The notes beneath the pieces were generated by a model. It had not been told where the DNA came from. It saw nothing but the letters and a program-made list of their open reading frames with translations, and ran no database searches. 64,000 nucleotides of DNA. It comes from Rhipicephalus microplus. Its lineage: Eukaryota > Arthropoda > Arachnida > Ixodida > Ixodidae. The stretch covers positions 75,450,508 through 75,514,507 of the forward strand of contig NC_134707.1 in NCBI RefSeq assembly GCF_043290135.1, written 5' to 3'. The translations under genes were made by a program, and so were the position numbers. Shown piece after piece: positions 1 through 13,105 of the stretch; the first letter of the stretch is position 1, and each line of letters opens with the position of its first letter.

Positions 1-1774
1 AAACTTATGGAGCATACGGAGAGTTCATGATTGAAGATATGGAAGGATAAGGAAAGTGTATGGAGTGTACAGAAGCTTGCATAAGGAAAATGCAGAATGT
101 AAGGTCTTACGGAAATATACAGATTTTGTAAGGTGCTTACGAAAATGTGCAATAGTGTATGAAAGGCATGTGGATTGTTGCAAAAATGTGGAAACTCTAC
201 AGTTGTTGTCACATTTTCAGCATGAAATCCGAGCTCTATAAAGTTATAAATGAATGCACAGTGACATATATAGTACAAAAGAATAACGCAGGCTAGTCTG
301 TGTTGTCAGTCACCGCTGTTCGCCCTTTTCCAGAATGAATACAACTTCTGCAGATGACCAGGTGCTAAAGTCTGTCACACGGAAAATGTGTTATTCACAA
401 GGAATGACAATAACTGTCATTTTACTTGCATGCTGTCACACGAAAACAAATCAAGCAAAAAAGCATAACTTCAAGGGCTCGTTTTTTGGTAGAAACAATA
501 ATAATGAGAACTAAATTCAATGTGAATGAACTTGTCAATATTAGTGAAATTGTTCTCATTAACATTGGCAAAGAGAAACGTCATTTTAAAATATCGACCA
601 TGAGCTTAGCTCTCCTGAGCACCGACAAAAGAAATGAAAATCTATGAAAACTAATTGCATGTAGCCTAAAAATAATTTTTTATTGATAGTATGTGCTCCT
701 ACAATATAAATACAGCTATACACGACTTGCCATAGCTTCGCGACAGAAACGAGGTAGGGGCAGAGGGAGTGGTCAGAAAAATAATTAAGTATGAGAGCAC
801 AACTGATATGTACAAACACATAATGTTGCTTATCATTTATGCACGGATGGTCGTGTGTAGAGCTGGGTCGTTTTGAGATTTTCAAAAGCATTGTTTCAGA
901 CCACCATGCAGATTACGCTTCAATTGTAGTGCTACATAAGACACAACTTATGGGCCAGCTTTAATAAATAAGAAGATTATAGGTTAAACAAATGCTTTAA
1001 AATATATCATATCATGGCTGCATGGACGCATACAAGCTATGTAAAGCGCAATAAAGTGAGGACGCATGAGCTTCTCTTGATGCTTCAGTTCTACATAGAT
1101 GCTTCAACTGTGCTGCAAAGAAATTTAACCAATGTCTGTGTGTGCAACATTGTCCATTTTAAACTATCTATATGTATATATAAAATTTCTACTGCGAGTT
1201 AAGTTACGTAGCACTCCATAACTCTTCCTTTTATTAAGGGCAATTTTTCAAACAATCAACATTATTCATTTTCTGTCTCATGACTTCGTGCCCGCCATTC
1301 TTGGTTTGGCTCGATCACAATTGTGCAGCCCTTATTTTGGGGGAATCAAAAAACATCAAACAAAATTTTGGAACTGCTTCTCGGTGATATTGCCTTCCCT
1401 CAACTGCCACAGCTTGAGATGAGTCATATAGCAAGTCTCGCGCATACCTAGGGCCTACCCTTGAAGAAACTGGTCCGGCTGTGAAATGCTCAGTTTTTTT
1501 TTCTCAAATAAATTTTTTGGTTTGAGTTTTCTCACTTCTCGAGTCCCTTCACAATCAAGCAGACCCAATGTTCCCCTTAGTCCTTAATTTTGTTGTATTA
1601 TGAAATAAATAAAAAATTTAATAATGAAAATAAAAATACTAATAACTGTTGTGCAAAAAACACAGTCCCACATACGTACTTGAACGCAATATTGCTTTTA
1701 TTTTGTTTTAGAACCTAAGGCATTAGAAAAGATAGCAGTACAATAAAAACGTTGAAAAAAAAACAAAAAAAATT

Positions 1775-1863
1775 TGACTTGGCGGGACTCGAACCTGCGC
1801 CACTCAGTTGTACTCGCGTACGTGAACTGAGTGCGTTAGCTTGCTGAGCTATTCGCGCTGGGG
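1775..1863 (-). repeat. tRNA-like Pol III head in copy 1
   Basis: On the minus strand the block shows an A-box-like TAGCTCAGCAAGC and a B-box GGTTCGAGTCC, followed by long T runs that would act as a Pol III terminator. The anticodon-arm region forms an 8-bp stem (ACTCAGTT/AACTGAGT) with a long loop, and the acceptor ends do not pair. It is therefore a tRNA-derived repeat rather than a working tRNA gene. Counterparts lie at 14706-14790 and 57347-57431. Confidence 0.55.
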
Positions 1864-2819
1864 CGTGCAGTTACTTTAAGTTATGTATATAAATTTGCTT
1901 TTTACACGCTATGTGTTGGTATATTTATGTACGATATGCGATCGTATCTATTGTTGTGTGCATATGTTTTGGGGTTGTATATACGTCACATGCTTTTCGC
2001 ATGTCTTTCGACTATAGATTGCTGCCCCGCCGCGGATGAAAACAAGTATTTTTACACCCACACACAAGCTTGAGCAGTTGAAGGTTGTTTCCCGGGGCTC
2101 TCTTGCGATTGAGTCGGCCACCACAGGGAATTAGAGTGATACGCCATTAATCCCTGCATCTAGCTGTATTCCACTTAGTAGCTCTATCGCTTGATGACAA
2201 ATCGAGTGCGGGGCGCGACGCTATTGCGCACGACCATGCCTCGCGTAGTGGCGACATCAGCTGATAGCGCCGGCCGGCTTGCTTCGATTTGCTTCAGAGC
2301 AAAGAAATGTCATACCTTGAAAGATTGCGTACTGCACTATGTCAAAATGTTACTGCTTTGTGGCCATCCTATGATTCATTGAGAATTGATAACTCTGATA
2401 TCACTACTGTAGAGCTTTGCGTCGGCGACACGCACCGAACGTGAAACCGCACTACGTCTGTCGTAGAAGCAGTAGGAAGCTGTCGTCTGCTAGAACAAAA
2501 ACAGAACAAAGACCTGGAAAATACTCATAAGTTGTAACTTGTTTTTTGAATAACCGTTTATCACTTTTAAAGTTATTTTGCCAGATAACATACATTTTTT
2601 TTTCAGTTTAGAGCAGCGACAGATGTTTTTTTTTTATTTTTCTCACACAGATATCCAAGTCAAATTCATTCACAGCTAAAGCCACATGTTGTTTGTCTTC
2701 TTTGTTTTCGTGGGCATGCCGTTTCGGTGCGTCTATGTGTTCACGCTGCTACACACGAGAGCACGAAATGTTAAATTTACGCAAGGAAGCGCCGTTCCTC
2801 ATTCGTGTGATGTGCTAAG

Positions 2820-3330
2820 ATTGCGCCCTATTCCCGCGGTTGTTCGAGTGCGGATCAAGTGCGAGTCGTCCAAGGAATCGGCGGGTTGGGCGGGCGCTTG
2901 AAGGACTCCGAGGTGACGGCTGACGCCTGTGGTCGCTTCGCTCAGGACAGTGTGAAAGAAACTAAAGGTAAGGGGGACACTTTTTTATGTAGACCAAGTA
3001 TGCCACTCAGTGCAAGTGTGTGTTGCTGCACTCGAACGAGGCGTCGTGAAACGGCAACCTTACGCGCCTTTGCGAGTGCGGTTGCCGATTCGCTTTGACA
3101 ATGCTAACGCCAGCAGAGCCATGGCGCATCGGCGCGGCCTTACTGGAGCTAATTCGAGACAACTGCGGCAACATGCATGTGTGTGGTGATCGATTTTTTT
3201 CATATGTGCAATGTAGTGAGGAAGACGCACATGGCGCTTGCTACGTTGTTGATTAAACGAAGCCTGCAGTGTCATTTGATGCGAAGCAGCATTTTGTTTA
3301 CGTTCGCGGGCGATACAATTTGTAACTTGG
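2820..3330 (+). other. GC- and CpG-rich segment of copy 1 (counterpart 15750-16265)
   Basis: This stretch is clearly richer in CpG than its AT-rich surroundings and contains a consensus-like splice donor, CTAAAG/GTAAGG, at about 2966. Open frames here start at GTG rather than ATG and are short, so coding is not supported. It could be the promoter and first exon of a transcription unit carried by the element, or simply a captured CpG-rich fragment. It is absent from copy 3, where 2550-6268 is deleted. Confidence 0.3.
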
Positions 3331-5852
3331 CTCGATTCACCTAGCCAACCGCCTAAGTGGGTTGATTAGCATACGTTCACGGTAGAGCGTTATTGTGCCC
3401 CTAAACAGTGGCGTGTGCTTGTTAAAAGATATAATGTGTGTGCCTAGTGTAGAGAGAGAGAGGTGTTCGTACAATCTGCATGTGTACCTGCAAGACGCCT
3501 TTGCTTGTAACTAATAATGTACCGGCCAGCACCTACATTGTACGCCTGACTTTGAAGAAAACTTGCATGCACAATGTGAGATTTTGTAATCTGCCAGAGT
3601 TGCTTTTTATAAAATAATACACTGCCAGCATATTCAAAATATGTTTCGCTGCTGTGTGGCAGGGGTGCGGTTATCACGCTGTTGTGTAGTTGCTGATGCA
3701 AGCACTTATAGTTTTGATGCGTTAATATTTCTCATCTAACTCATCAGGTGTTTGGCTGTTTCAGCACAAACAAGGCAAAGAGAGAAGGAAGACGGGTAAT
3801 GACAGGACCAGTGCCGACTTTTGTTTGCAGGAGAATACCCATGTTGGTGCATTTATTGTGACAGCCTTTCTGTGTTGCTTTTTTGACCAATTTATGAAAC
3901 AACACAGTTGTCAGCAATATGAGAGAGAACACTGAAATTTGCTTTTAAAGATCATGGAGACTAGATGCCTAGTAACTCACAGCACAAAGTAACAACAAAA
4001 GACATCAGTATAATCAATGTGGATGAGTACAGTCTTGCATCTAAAAAATATATTGTGCAAAATGTTGCCTAAGTAAGAAACCTCTCTATGTTTGCAAATA
4101 ATGTGACGTCACTTCGAGTACCGTGCCAGCCATTCCCTTCCTCTGTGCAAGGGCTGGTTGGCAAGGAAGTGTTTGTGACGTTCCTGATAGACTACTGAGA
4201 TGTATGCGATTCTAAACCTGTAGCCTAATATATACGTAATCTTTTGTGCAGTTACATCGCTGCATCTGACACCTACAACTTATTTGCATATTTACATTGC
4301 TCCCTTAGGACCTAACAAACAAACTTGTTGTTTGCATTGTCACTTCATGAATATCGAGCGGTAAAGGTACTGAGTATATGTGAAACAAGAATCTCTGCTT
4401 ATTACATGAAGACATATGAGGCCTTCGATAAAACGAGTTATACCTTTATTGAGCTTGCGTACTCGTCGGGGCGATTCATACATGCAGCTTCAGCAAATGG
4501 TATCTTCCAGCCCGGTGACCTTGCAATTTTTTTCTGCACACAGCGCAAACACCGAGATGTACCCACTCGCAGATGGTCGCGTCAAGTGCATATTTACCTT
4601 GACTAAAATGTTGAATCAAGTTTTTTCATCGACCGGTCCCTGCCATGAGTGCTAACGTCTTCGCAAACAAGACACATTGTTATTGACACTGCACACACCA
4701 CACACAGTATTCTCAGTTGAACCGATATTCTCAATACCTTTCAATGCACACTACATGCCGCAATCAACAGTGCACATTTTTGAAGACTATGCCGCTGTTG
4801 CTCGCACAGGCCACCACGTGTGTTCACTTCAAGATATACAGCGTGGCAAATATTTTACCACACAGTTTACCACACAGCTGGATGTTTGCTGACACATACT
4901 ACAGCTAATGTCGACATTGTAACGTGAAGTGTAAGCTTTCAAAAATTAAAACTTGCCCCAAACACCGCACGACTGTACCGGGCTCAGCCACCAGCGGGAG
5001 TGTTTTTCCAGCCACACCTTTTACATGTGCCAGTGACATCATGCTGTGACGTACCTCGGTAGGGGCCTATCGCTGCATACTTTATGTGAATGAGGGTCCT
5101 GTTAGTGAATGCAGGCATTGTTGATTTCGTAACTTGTTCATGCCCAACTGGACCTTCATTTGCACAAGTTGTCTGACTGATATTCAGGCGAACTGTTGTG
5201 TGATGATGTATACAGTTGGCAGTCTGTGCTTGCCCCATACTGTTGTTACTGGTGTTTCTTGTTGTTACTTTGCACTGCTCATTACTGCTCACCTACAGAA
5301 ACTAGCCTATCTTGCCGCTGTTTTGGACAAGATGCAGCTGGCAAGTGCGATAGTGTTCATAACTCTAAATTCTCGAGCAAAATTTATCGTTTCATATTCA
5401 GTTAGTTGCATTCATATAAGTACATTATAAGAAATCCTTGATTAAACATGAATCCGTGTTCCTTTACATAATGCTCACAACTTTTATATCAAATTGAATG
5501 GTGTTTATAAAAAACATGGGTTTTAGCTAAACTTCATGCTCTTTTCTCGAACAGCTGACAAAACCCTATTGCATGCTTACTTGCCATGAATCGGACTGTG
5601 TTCGAAATACATTGCAATTCTTCACCGGACTGCCAGTACACTTCACATTGGGGGAACATTTATTAACCATGGATTGATTAATTAAGAACGGAAAGAAAGA
5701 AGCGGCAGGCCGGGATACTCGATATTGGCATCCGTTTTGCTACCCAGCGCATTATTATGCAAACTTCCTATAGAGTGGTTATGTGTCTTGCATGTGTGTC
5801 TGTAAACCAAGAACTTTGGGTAGAACTATATTTATCTTACAAATGGTTGCAG

Positions 5853-5962
5853 GACTGTGGAGGCTGTAGGGCTGCTTAGGAATGGTGGAATCCCTGGACA
5901 TGTGTTCAACCTTGCTGCATCAGCTCCTTGGTGTTTTCACGGCATCTTTACAGATGTGTTGG
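5853..5962 (+). other. Exon-like block, copy 1
   Basis: A 110-nt block lies between an acceptor-like TTGCAG and a consensus donor GTGAGT. One frame is open throughout and includes NGGIPGHVFNL and FHGIFTDVL. It leaves one extra base, the phase needed by the terminal-exon candidate at 13855. The product is not recognised. Copy 2 keeps the block at 18787-18896. Two splice signals and an open frame of 36 codons can occur by chance. Confidence 0.3.
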
Positions 5963-7667
5963 GTGAGTAAAGCAAGCAGGTTTCAACACAAGGAAAAGTA
6001 TAATATGGCAGCACCTCTTGTGCGTGCCTTACATCCCAAGTATATCAAATATTTATCTTGCACCTTGTGGCCTGTAATTTTTAAAGAGACACTTCTTTTT
6101 GCTTTATATTTGAGTCTTGATGCTTCGACAGCAATGTATTTGTGTTTGACAGCAAGTGTTCTTGAACAAATAACTGATCTCAATAATGACAAAACACCCT
6201 TCATACTTGGTCCTTAGCATAAGCTAGCACATATCTGTAGCAGATTCAATTATTCATTTTTTGCTGGGATGATAATGGGCAAGTAGCAAAGGCAAGTTCA
6301 GATTGGAGTGGTCGGTGACGTCTGTTTAGGCTCTTCCATATTGCTTTGCAACCAGAGTTTAAATGGGGTCATGTGGCCACATATACAATGAAGCCACATG
6401 ACGTGCATTCTAAATGAGATTACCATATCACATTTCACTGCTTTTTAGTATGTGCCAAACAAATGCAGATATCATTAGCTTGCCACTATAAAGGGATCCT
6501 AAACCAACACAAGGTTGAAATTTAGTCGTGGTGTTGCAGCTGTGTATGACTCTACAATGGATACATAGCCGTGATAATTTGTCTATATGTTGTCGCAATA
6601 GTAATGTTACACACATTGTACGATACAAAAGAGGTCCTCGCTTATTTCGCTTTTTTTCGCTATGCTTCTTTCTTGTCTCTTCTTGCCATGTGCTCCTTTT
6701 CACTGTACAAGGAGCAAGAGCAGTGGGCATACAAACACGTATTTAAAAAAAATGTTGTAAGGTGAGCACTGAGAAGCTGAACACTTCCAAAAGGCTCAAA
6801 GAGGTAAAGGTATTGTTTCTAGCTACTTTTTGGGAACCCATAGCTAGTTGTGCTGCTGCAGTTAAAAAATAAGTTAAATGTTAAAAATTAATTGGAGATG
6901 GTTTGGCACCCATAATTGCAGTTACATACAGAACTAGGTTTCAATGCGTAAGCAAAATCTGTTACTCTAAATCAATCCTAATGATATCTGAAATTCAGGA
7001 AATATTCACAGAAAAGCTCAGGAAAAGGCTAAGTGGTTGCCCCTTGAATGTGAAGGAGATACCCTTCTTCTAAAAGGTCAATAGACAGTCTAGTAGTCTC
7101 GATATTACATGCACTATAAAATATTCTGGTGTGGTGCTTTTCATGCATGTTATAATGAGAGGGGTTTCTAATAGAACTGTTGCCACTTTGCCCTGCATTG
7201 CTGAAATTGTTCACATAGTTATAATACATGAATCACTTTATGCCTTTTGATTTTATGCAAATGGTTTGCTTACCCAGTCGGTTTAACTTGATTTGAATAA
7301 AATCATAAATGCTCTAAAATTTTTTTTTCTATACAGCAGGTTCATTTTTAAATTACGCGACCATTGATGTGAACGCAGTTGGTGGCGTGCTTGATTAATC
7401 CTTCACTATCACCACTCTAACTACACCTGCTACAGTGCATAGTGTGACAAAAGTAATGGTACTTAACATTACTGGCAGCATACACTTTTATGTCTCAAAA
7501 TAGGTTAAAAAGCCTGGTAAAAATGTGTGTACGTTTTTTTTTTCGCTCCAGCTAACTATTCTGGTCTACTCAAAGTAGCTTCCACTCTTTTAAGTTCCTC
7601 AAACTGTTAGGTGTTCAAAAGAAGTATCAATGCCATATACTTTCTTTGTCAGCCTACTCACCACTCT

Positions 7668-7862
7668 AATAATGAGAATTACCCGACAACATTACCCAGT
7701 AAAATAAAGGGATGTTATAAAAAGTAATGTCAATTCAATTGTCAAAAAACGTTGCCAAGTTACGTTTTTGTTCACTTTTCTTTTCACAATTTTGTTAAAG
7801 TTACTTTTGATAACATCCCCTATAGTTTGTTTGGCATCATTTTCTGCTAGTTCTTATTATAA
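7668..7862. repeat. MITE-like imperfect hairpin in copy 1
   Basis: The two halves are imperfect inverted repeats. The best-paired part is GGGATGTTAT at 7709 against ATAACATCCC at 7810, and weaker pairing extends outwards to TAATAATGAGAA against TTCTTATTATA. Counterparts are at about 20592-20790 and 51378-51565. It is probably an old MITE carried by the ancestral giant element. Confidence 0.45.
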
Positions 7863-8252
7863 TGTGTTCAACAAAGACAACAAACCCTTAAATTTATAGT
7901 TCTTTCCTTTACTCATGAATCTGAAACAGTGAATCTCAGTAATCTTAGCGGTGTGTGACTTGTTTTGTTTTTTTTGATCAGTTGTGCATGTGTTCAAGTA
8001 CATGCATTTAGGTGGGAGGGCGAACTATTGCCTCCTCCTGTGACTAGCAGATTTTCTGAGAACGGACAGATGCATAATGCTGCCAAAGAAGTATAGGGAT
8101 ATTGGAAGTAATCGTAACGTAATTGCAATCTTAATGTAATTGCCAGTAGGCAAAAAAAAGGTGTCCCACACTCGCCTTAATGGTAACAGGCAGCGCTGAC
8201 TGACTCTTCCATGTATAAATGCACATATATACCGTACAAAATGGAAGAGGGA

Positions 8253-8340
8253 TAGCCGCCATGGTAGCTCAGTTGATAGAGCATCGGACATGTTACTCGA
8301 AGTTCGCAGGCTCGGTCCCTGTACAGGGCAAGTTATCTTT
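8253..8340 (+). repeat. tRNA-like SINE head (second type), copy 1
   Basis: GGTAGCTCAGTTGATAGAGC is A-box-like, and a degenerate B box (GGCTCGGTCCC) follows about 40 bp later, then a T-rich run. Counterparts are at 21181-21270 and, inverted, 50892-50980. It forms the left flank of the Ruka-like SINE in copies 1 and 2. Confidence 0.55.
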
Positions 8341-8350
8341 TTTTTTTCCT

Positions 8351-8590
8351 GCCCCGCCACGGTGGTCTAGTGGCTAAGGTACTCGGCTGCTGACCCGCAG
8401 GTCGCGGATTCGAATCCTGGCTGTGGCGGCTGCATTTCCGATGGAGGCGGAAATGTTGTAGGCCCGTGTACTCAGATTTGGGTGCACGTTAAAGAACCCC
8501 AGGTGTTCAAAATTTCCGGAGCCCTCCACTACGGCGTCTCTCATAATCATATGGTGGTTTTGGGACGTTAAACCCCACAAATCAATCAAT
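8351..8590 (+). mobile_element. Ruka-like tRNA-derived SINE, copy 1
   Basis: The tRNA-like head has box A TGGTCTAGTGGCTAAGG and box B GGATTCGAATCC, followed by the family body (TTTCCGATGGAGGCGGAAAT, CCCTCCACTACGG) and an ATCAATCAAT tail. It is flanked by ATCTTTTTTTCCT-type direct repeats at 8335-8350 and 8591-8603. The family is placed from memory of ixodid-tick SINEs. The same site in copy 3 is empty. Confidence 0.8.
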
Positions 8591-9183
8591 ATCTTTTTTT
8601 CCTTCTACTTTTCTTTGTTCACAATTACAACACTTCTATTCTTCTTGAAGATTTTCTGGTGTAAAAAAGGTACCTTATAATCTGAAGAGGCAAACAGAAT
8701 GTGCCAGTGTACGAGTTAGCTCTTGCAGTGGTTACAAGTAAGATATGTTTTGAAGAATAAATCATTCTGCCACTTGCCTAAAGAATGGCTACAGGACATG
8801 ACGCTGGATGCACTTTGTTATTTTTGAATCAAGCTATCTTGTATTCTATTTTTATAAATTACATGGGATACACATGACGGTATCACACACTTTAACGCCA
8901 CAAAGATTATGCAGCGAACAATGTTATGAATGCGAAATTGCATAAGGATAAGGTGAAAACTGCACCCTCAACGAGAATGTACAGAAAGCACAGGGTGCAG
9001 GCGTTTCCTTCTGCCCGTGCTTTTCAAGTGCGAGCTGTTTTCACCTTGTTCTGACCAACTAACTAGATTGAGATGTGTTGTTATAGTGCAAGAGGATGCT
9101 CCACGGGAAACTAGGTTTGTCTCAAAGTCTGTGTGTGTCTTTCAACCTATATGGTGCCCGGTTCAAGAGTTCATGCAGACCAG

Positions 9184-9266
9184 ATCGTGTAAAACAGGAC
9201 CGTGTAAAATGGACCGTGTAAATGAAATAAAATGGATCGTGTAAATAAACAGGATCGTGTAAAATG
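9184..9266. repeat. Short tandem repeat based on GAYCGTGTAAA, copy 1
   Basis: Five irregularly spaced repeats of GATCGTGTAAA or GACCGTGTAAA occur in a row. They are shared with copy 2 (about 22110-22192) and copy 3 (about 50218-50300) with small differences in unit sequence. Confidence 0.6.
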
Positions 9267-10699
9267 TCGTTTTCATGTGCAACTGTAGTTGTGGTTGTGC
9301 TGAATGACCTTTCTTTATATACACTACATAACAAACTTGCTTCTTTAGAGTCGAGTGCATCTTCGGATCAATTGTAAATGTTTGCATACACGAGGCCTTA
9401 AGTTTTATAAGAAATTCCTCAGTGTGCCACGAGGAAATGTGTGTTCAGGGCGAAAATTTGTATATCATTATATACAGCTCTTAAAGCCTCATCTACATCT
9501 TTATGCAGGTTGACCTTGAGCAGAAAACGAGGAGCGGCAGCAGCCCCCAGAAAAGAGCAAGCACCCTCCAAGCTCCCGAAGCTCTCTTCGACAGGAACAG
9601 CAAGGTCACTGTGTGGCATTGAAAACCATTGCAAGGAGTGCCTTATCAGTACACTGTGCTGCTCTTTCATCGCAGAAGATGAAGTTGACCACTCCAGAGG
9701 AACTTCACGCTGTGTATTGTGAGTGCTTCAGTGGTTTTGTTTTTGTCCAGCCAGCAGTTAAGAAATCATGTGTCAGATTCAGCCAGGATGGCTAGAGGGA
9801 GTCGGGCAGGCATGTTTGGACATTTGTCTAGCCAAGTAGTGCCAATTATCGCACTGGTCCTGTTGGAGTTACTGCCACAATCACAGAAGCTACGTCACCT
9901 CTCTAAATGTACAGATGTGTCGGGGAAGATTAGCTGCATTAGGTTTTTCTATAACTGATAGCTGCCAGCATTCTTCATTATACAGGAGCTTTGTTCCTCA
10001 CTTATGGGTCTAGAGCCCTCTACAGAAAAAATGCGACACGTCTACTTCCAGAAGACTCCAAGGCCCTACTTGTAGGTTTTTTCGGCTTGTATCATAAGCA
10101 CCTCGTTTGGGGTACATGAACATTTTATAAACATGTACAGCGAAAATTTTGGGTGGCTGGTCGCTTTGTCGTTATCTTGTTCCTCGCAGTATTCTTAAGC
10201 ATGTTGTGCATTACGTTGTCAATCTGGTTCATGTGCATAGAAGACATAACGAAGTTTCAGGCTACAGTATAAAAAGCCTGGAAGCAAGCTATCAATAATT
10301 TTTTAACAGAGTTGCTTAATCTGATACATGATACATCACTAAACTTTCGTGCGTATTCATCAATGTAAGCTCGTCTTAGTGTTATCCAAAATGAAGATGT
10401 GAGTCGACAGATGGAAACATCAAGTGGGGTAATCAGGGTGAACAGTAGAAGTGCTTCAGACAGGCTGGCCGATGTTGCGATAGGAGGACCTATTTTTTAG
10501 AAGTCACCTTGTCATCCTTGGCGTGTTAGTTTAAATGGGGTCAGTAATGACATCATCTTTTGGTTGGAAATGTTTGTCGGAAAAAAGAAAAAAACCTATA
10601 ACGCAGAAGAGTGCAGCCCTTGCTTCTTTTCAAGTTAGGTTGCGCTGATACAAAGTGCTCTCCTGTCGGAGGTTGGGGGTAAGGGAAGCAAAAAAAAGA

Positions 10700-10830
10700 T
10701 AAATGATAGAAAAGAAGAAAAAAGAATAAAGAAAAGGGGAATGCAAAGTAAAAGTAGTGCTACACTGCTCCTACTTTGCATCCCCCCTTTTCTTCTTTTT
10801 TTTCCCTGTTTTCTTTTTTCACCTTTTTTG
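10700..10830. repeat. Purine/pyrimidine hairpin, copy 1
   Basis: A purine-rich arm ending GGGGAATGCAAAGTA faces TACTTTGCATCCCCCC and a pyrimidine-rich arm. The arms pair over about 60 bp with mismatches, around a centre near 10766. Counterparts are at 23650-23775 and 48650-48780. Confidence 0.6.
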
Positions 10831-13105
10831 TTACATTTGCATTGTGCCATCTAGTGCATGAATCAATGACACATGGCTTTGCTATAGCAAAGATGCCTAT
10901 GTGGTGTTGGATTGAACAGTGCATTGTACGTCATTTAGTTAATTACAGACTGATCAGTCTTGCAATAAGTGCTTCCTGCCTATCACCACACATGTTCAAT
11001 TGAAAAGTTTGTGCTTGGCTCTTTGTATGCTGGTATATAGCTTGTGTCTTGGGCTACTCAAAATGAATGTTATTTTGCTGCTGTTTCTGGTAATGAATTT
11101 ATCCAACATGAAAATATCTTGCCTTGTGAACTTTGTCGGACCTGCCTTTTTTTTTCTTTCCTATGCAGGCATTGTATGTGAGGGAGGCAGTAACAGAGAG
11201 GTGATAGCTTGAGCTTCGGAAGAATAAATGCTGGCAGTGAGGCAATTACGCATCAAACATCCCAGCCATTTTGCCAACCGTCCTAAATGTGTTTTGAAAA
11301 AAAAATATTGTGCTCGTTTACTGTATTTTTCTGAAAACAGCAAAATGCTAAAGTATATCGCAGAGAACAAAATATTAGGCCACGTTGGTGCCTTCTGGAC
11401 TTCCCAGGATGTCGTCTGGGTGTTGTTTGTAAAAAGTAAAGTGTTTCAAAAATACTGCCTCTTGTACACCAAATTCGGTCTTGGTATTAAGTAAAGGTGA
11501 TTGTGTGTAGTGCATGAAGCTCAGTAATATTAGTGCAATTTTTTCGCCACATCAAAAGCAAGGAAGCAGTTCTCTTTATATGGCAAGTTATATGATTACA
11601 CTTTGTCTTAAAGTAGAAATGAATTTTTGAAGTTTTCTTATGATGGCTGTTTTCTGCATTTGATGTACGACAGCTTCCGTTCCGAAGTTCTCCATGGCCC
11701 TCAATAGGATACTTCAAAAATCATTTTCCTCATTTAAACAAAAATTGTAATGATAACACTTGCCATGTAACAAGAACTGTTTATTTGCTTTCAACTTACA
11801 TATAAAACTAATTTTCAATTAGACAAACACACAGCTCAAATTGCATCTCAATGTGGACAAAAACGATTATATAGTGATATTTGTAATCTGGACCTAACAT
11901 TATTTTTTTGTAAAATATAACTTCTGTGCAGTGAGTATTTGTGGCTCAAATATTCATACAAAATGCAGTATTGCCATACAAGAAATGCAAACGATAAACA
12001 GTTTGGCTGAATTCTTCAAAGCCTATGTAGCAGAAAAATTGCACTAATGTTACTTGACTTCAAATACTTTAAGAAGCATCTTTACTTAATATGTAGATCA
12101 AATTTGATATGGCAAGAAAAAGCGGTACTTTGAAATTTTTCTCACAAATAACACCCGCACGACATTCTGCGAAATTCTGAAGGTACCCACGTGACCACTA
12201 CTCTTTTCTCTTCAAAACATTTCTGCAAATAACTATTTTCAGAAGAGTAAATTACCATCATTTTTTAAACTATACATCTGTGATGGTCGCCAGGAAGTAT
12301 GGTTTGTATGTTTGGTGTAGAATAGCCCAGTGCGAAAAACAACAAATGGCTGAGCATCCTTTGACGCTCGGGCAATTTCGAAAGCATTTGTTTGTTAGCA
12401 GCAATTCAGTTAAGCCCTTGTCTTTATGCTTAGGCCCAGAAACAAAACACAAGTAACTAAAGTAGTCCTAAGAGTCATGTAGTCTCACTGTTCCAAGGCT
12501 TGTGGAGCCTAATTTAGTGCAAGCTTCACCATTTTTTTAAAAATTCAGATTCAACCAACAGGTTTTGGAGGCACAGTGCATTTTCAGCTAACTTGTTTCA
12601 CACCAGTTACTTAGATAAAAAGCGGAAAGTAGAGGTAAAAATACCATTTTAAAGGCATTGTAGGTAATAACAAAAAGGACTGCTTTCTTTTTTTGTGTGG
12701 TGCTTTGCCTGAACGCTGTGCTTTTTGTGGTATAGTTCATTGTCTAGTGAACATAGGCCTTAAAAACTAACATTAGCCATGTTGAGGTCGATTTCTTGGT
12801 TATAGTCATAGTAGCCATATAAATAATTATGACTTCAAACTTGATTGTTCTTTTGAAGATTTTTTCCTTGCATAAAGATATTTGAGAGTCTTAGTCAATT
12901 TTGTTATAAGAAAACGTGATGTCATAATAGGGTCACTTTTTGTAGAGTCGTTCAGTTCTACCTTACCTTTTACATTCCTAATAGAGCAGTTATTTTCAAT
13001 ATCGGTATTTAAAATGGAATGAGCATGCTGTATGTAGTAAGGTGTAAGCACTTACAGATAGCACATGCACCCAACTTTCCTGTTGGCAGTTTATTTCTGT
13101 TATTC

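Noticed and set aside
1775..1863. A genuine tRNA gene
   Set aside because: A and B boxes are present but the acceptor ends do not pair and the anticodon arm has a long loop; it is a tRNA-derived repeat.
9441..9722. Conserved overlapping frames on both strands around 9440-9720 (and copies)
   Set aside because: Both strands stay open in all copies simply because the copies are young. I could not decide on a coding strand and no motif is recognised.
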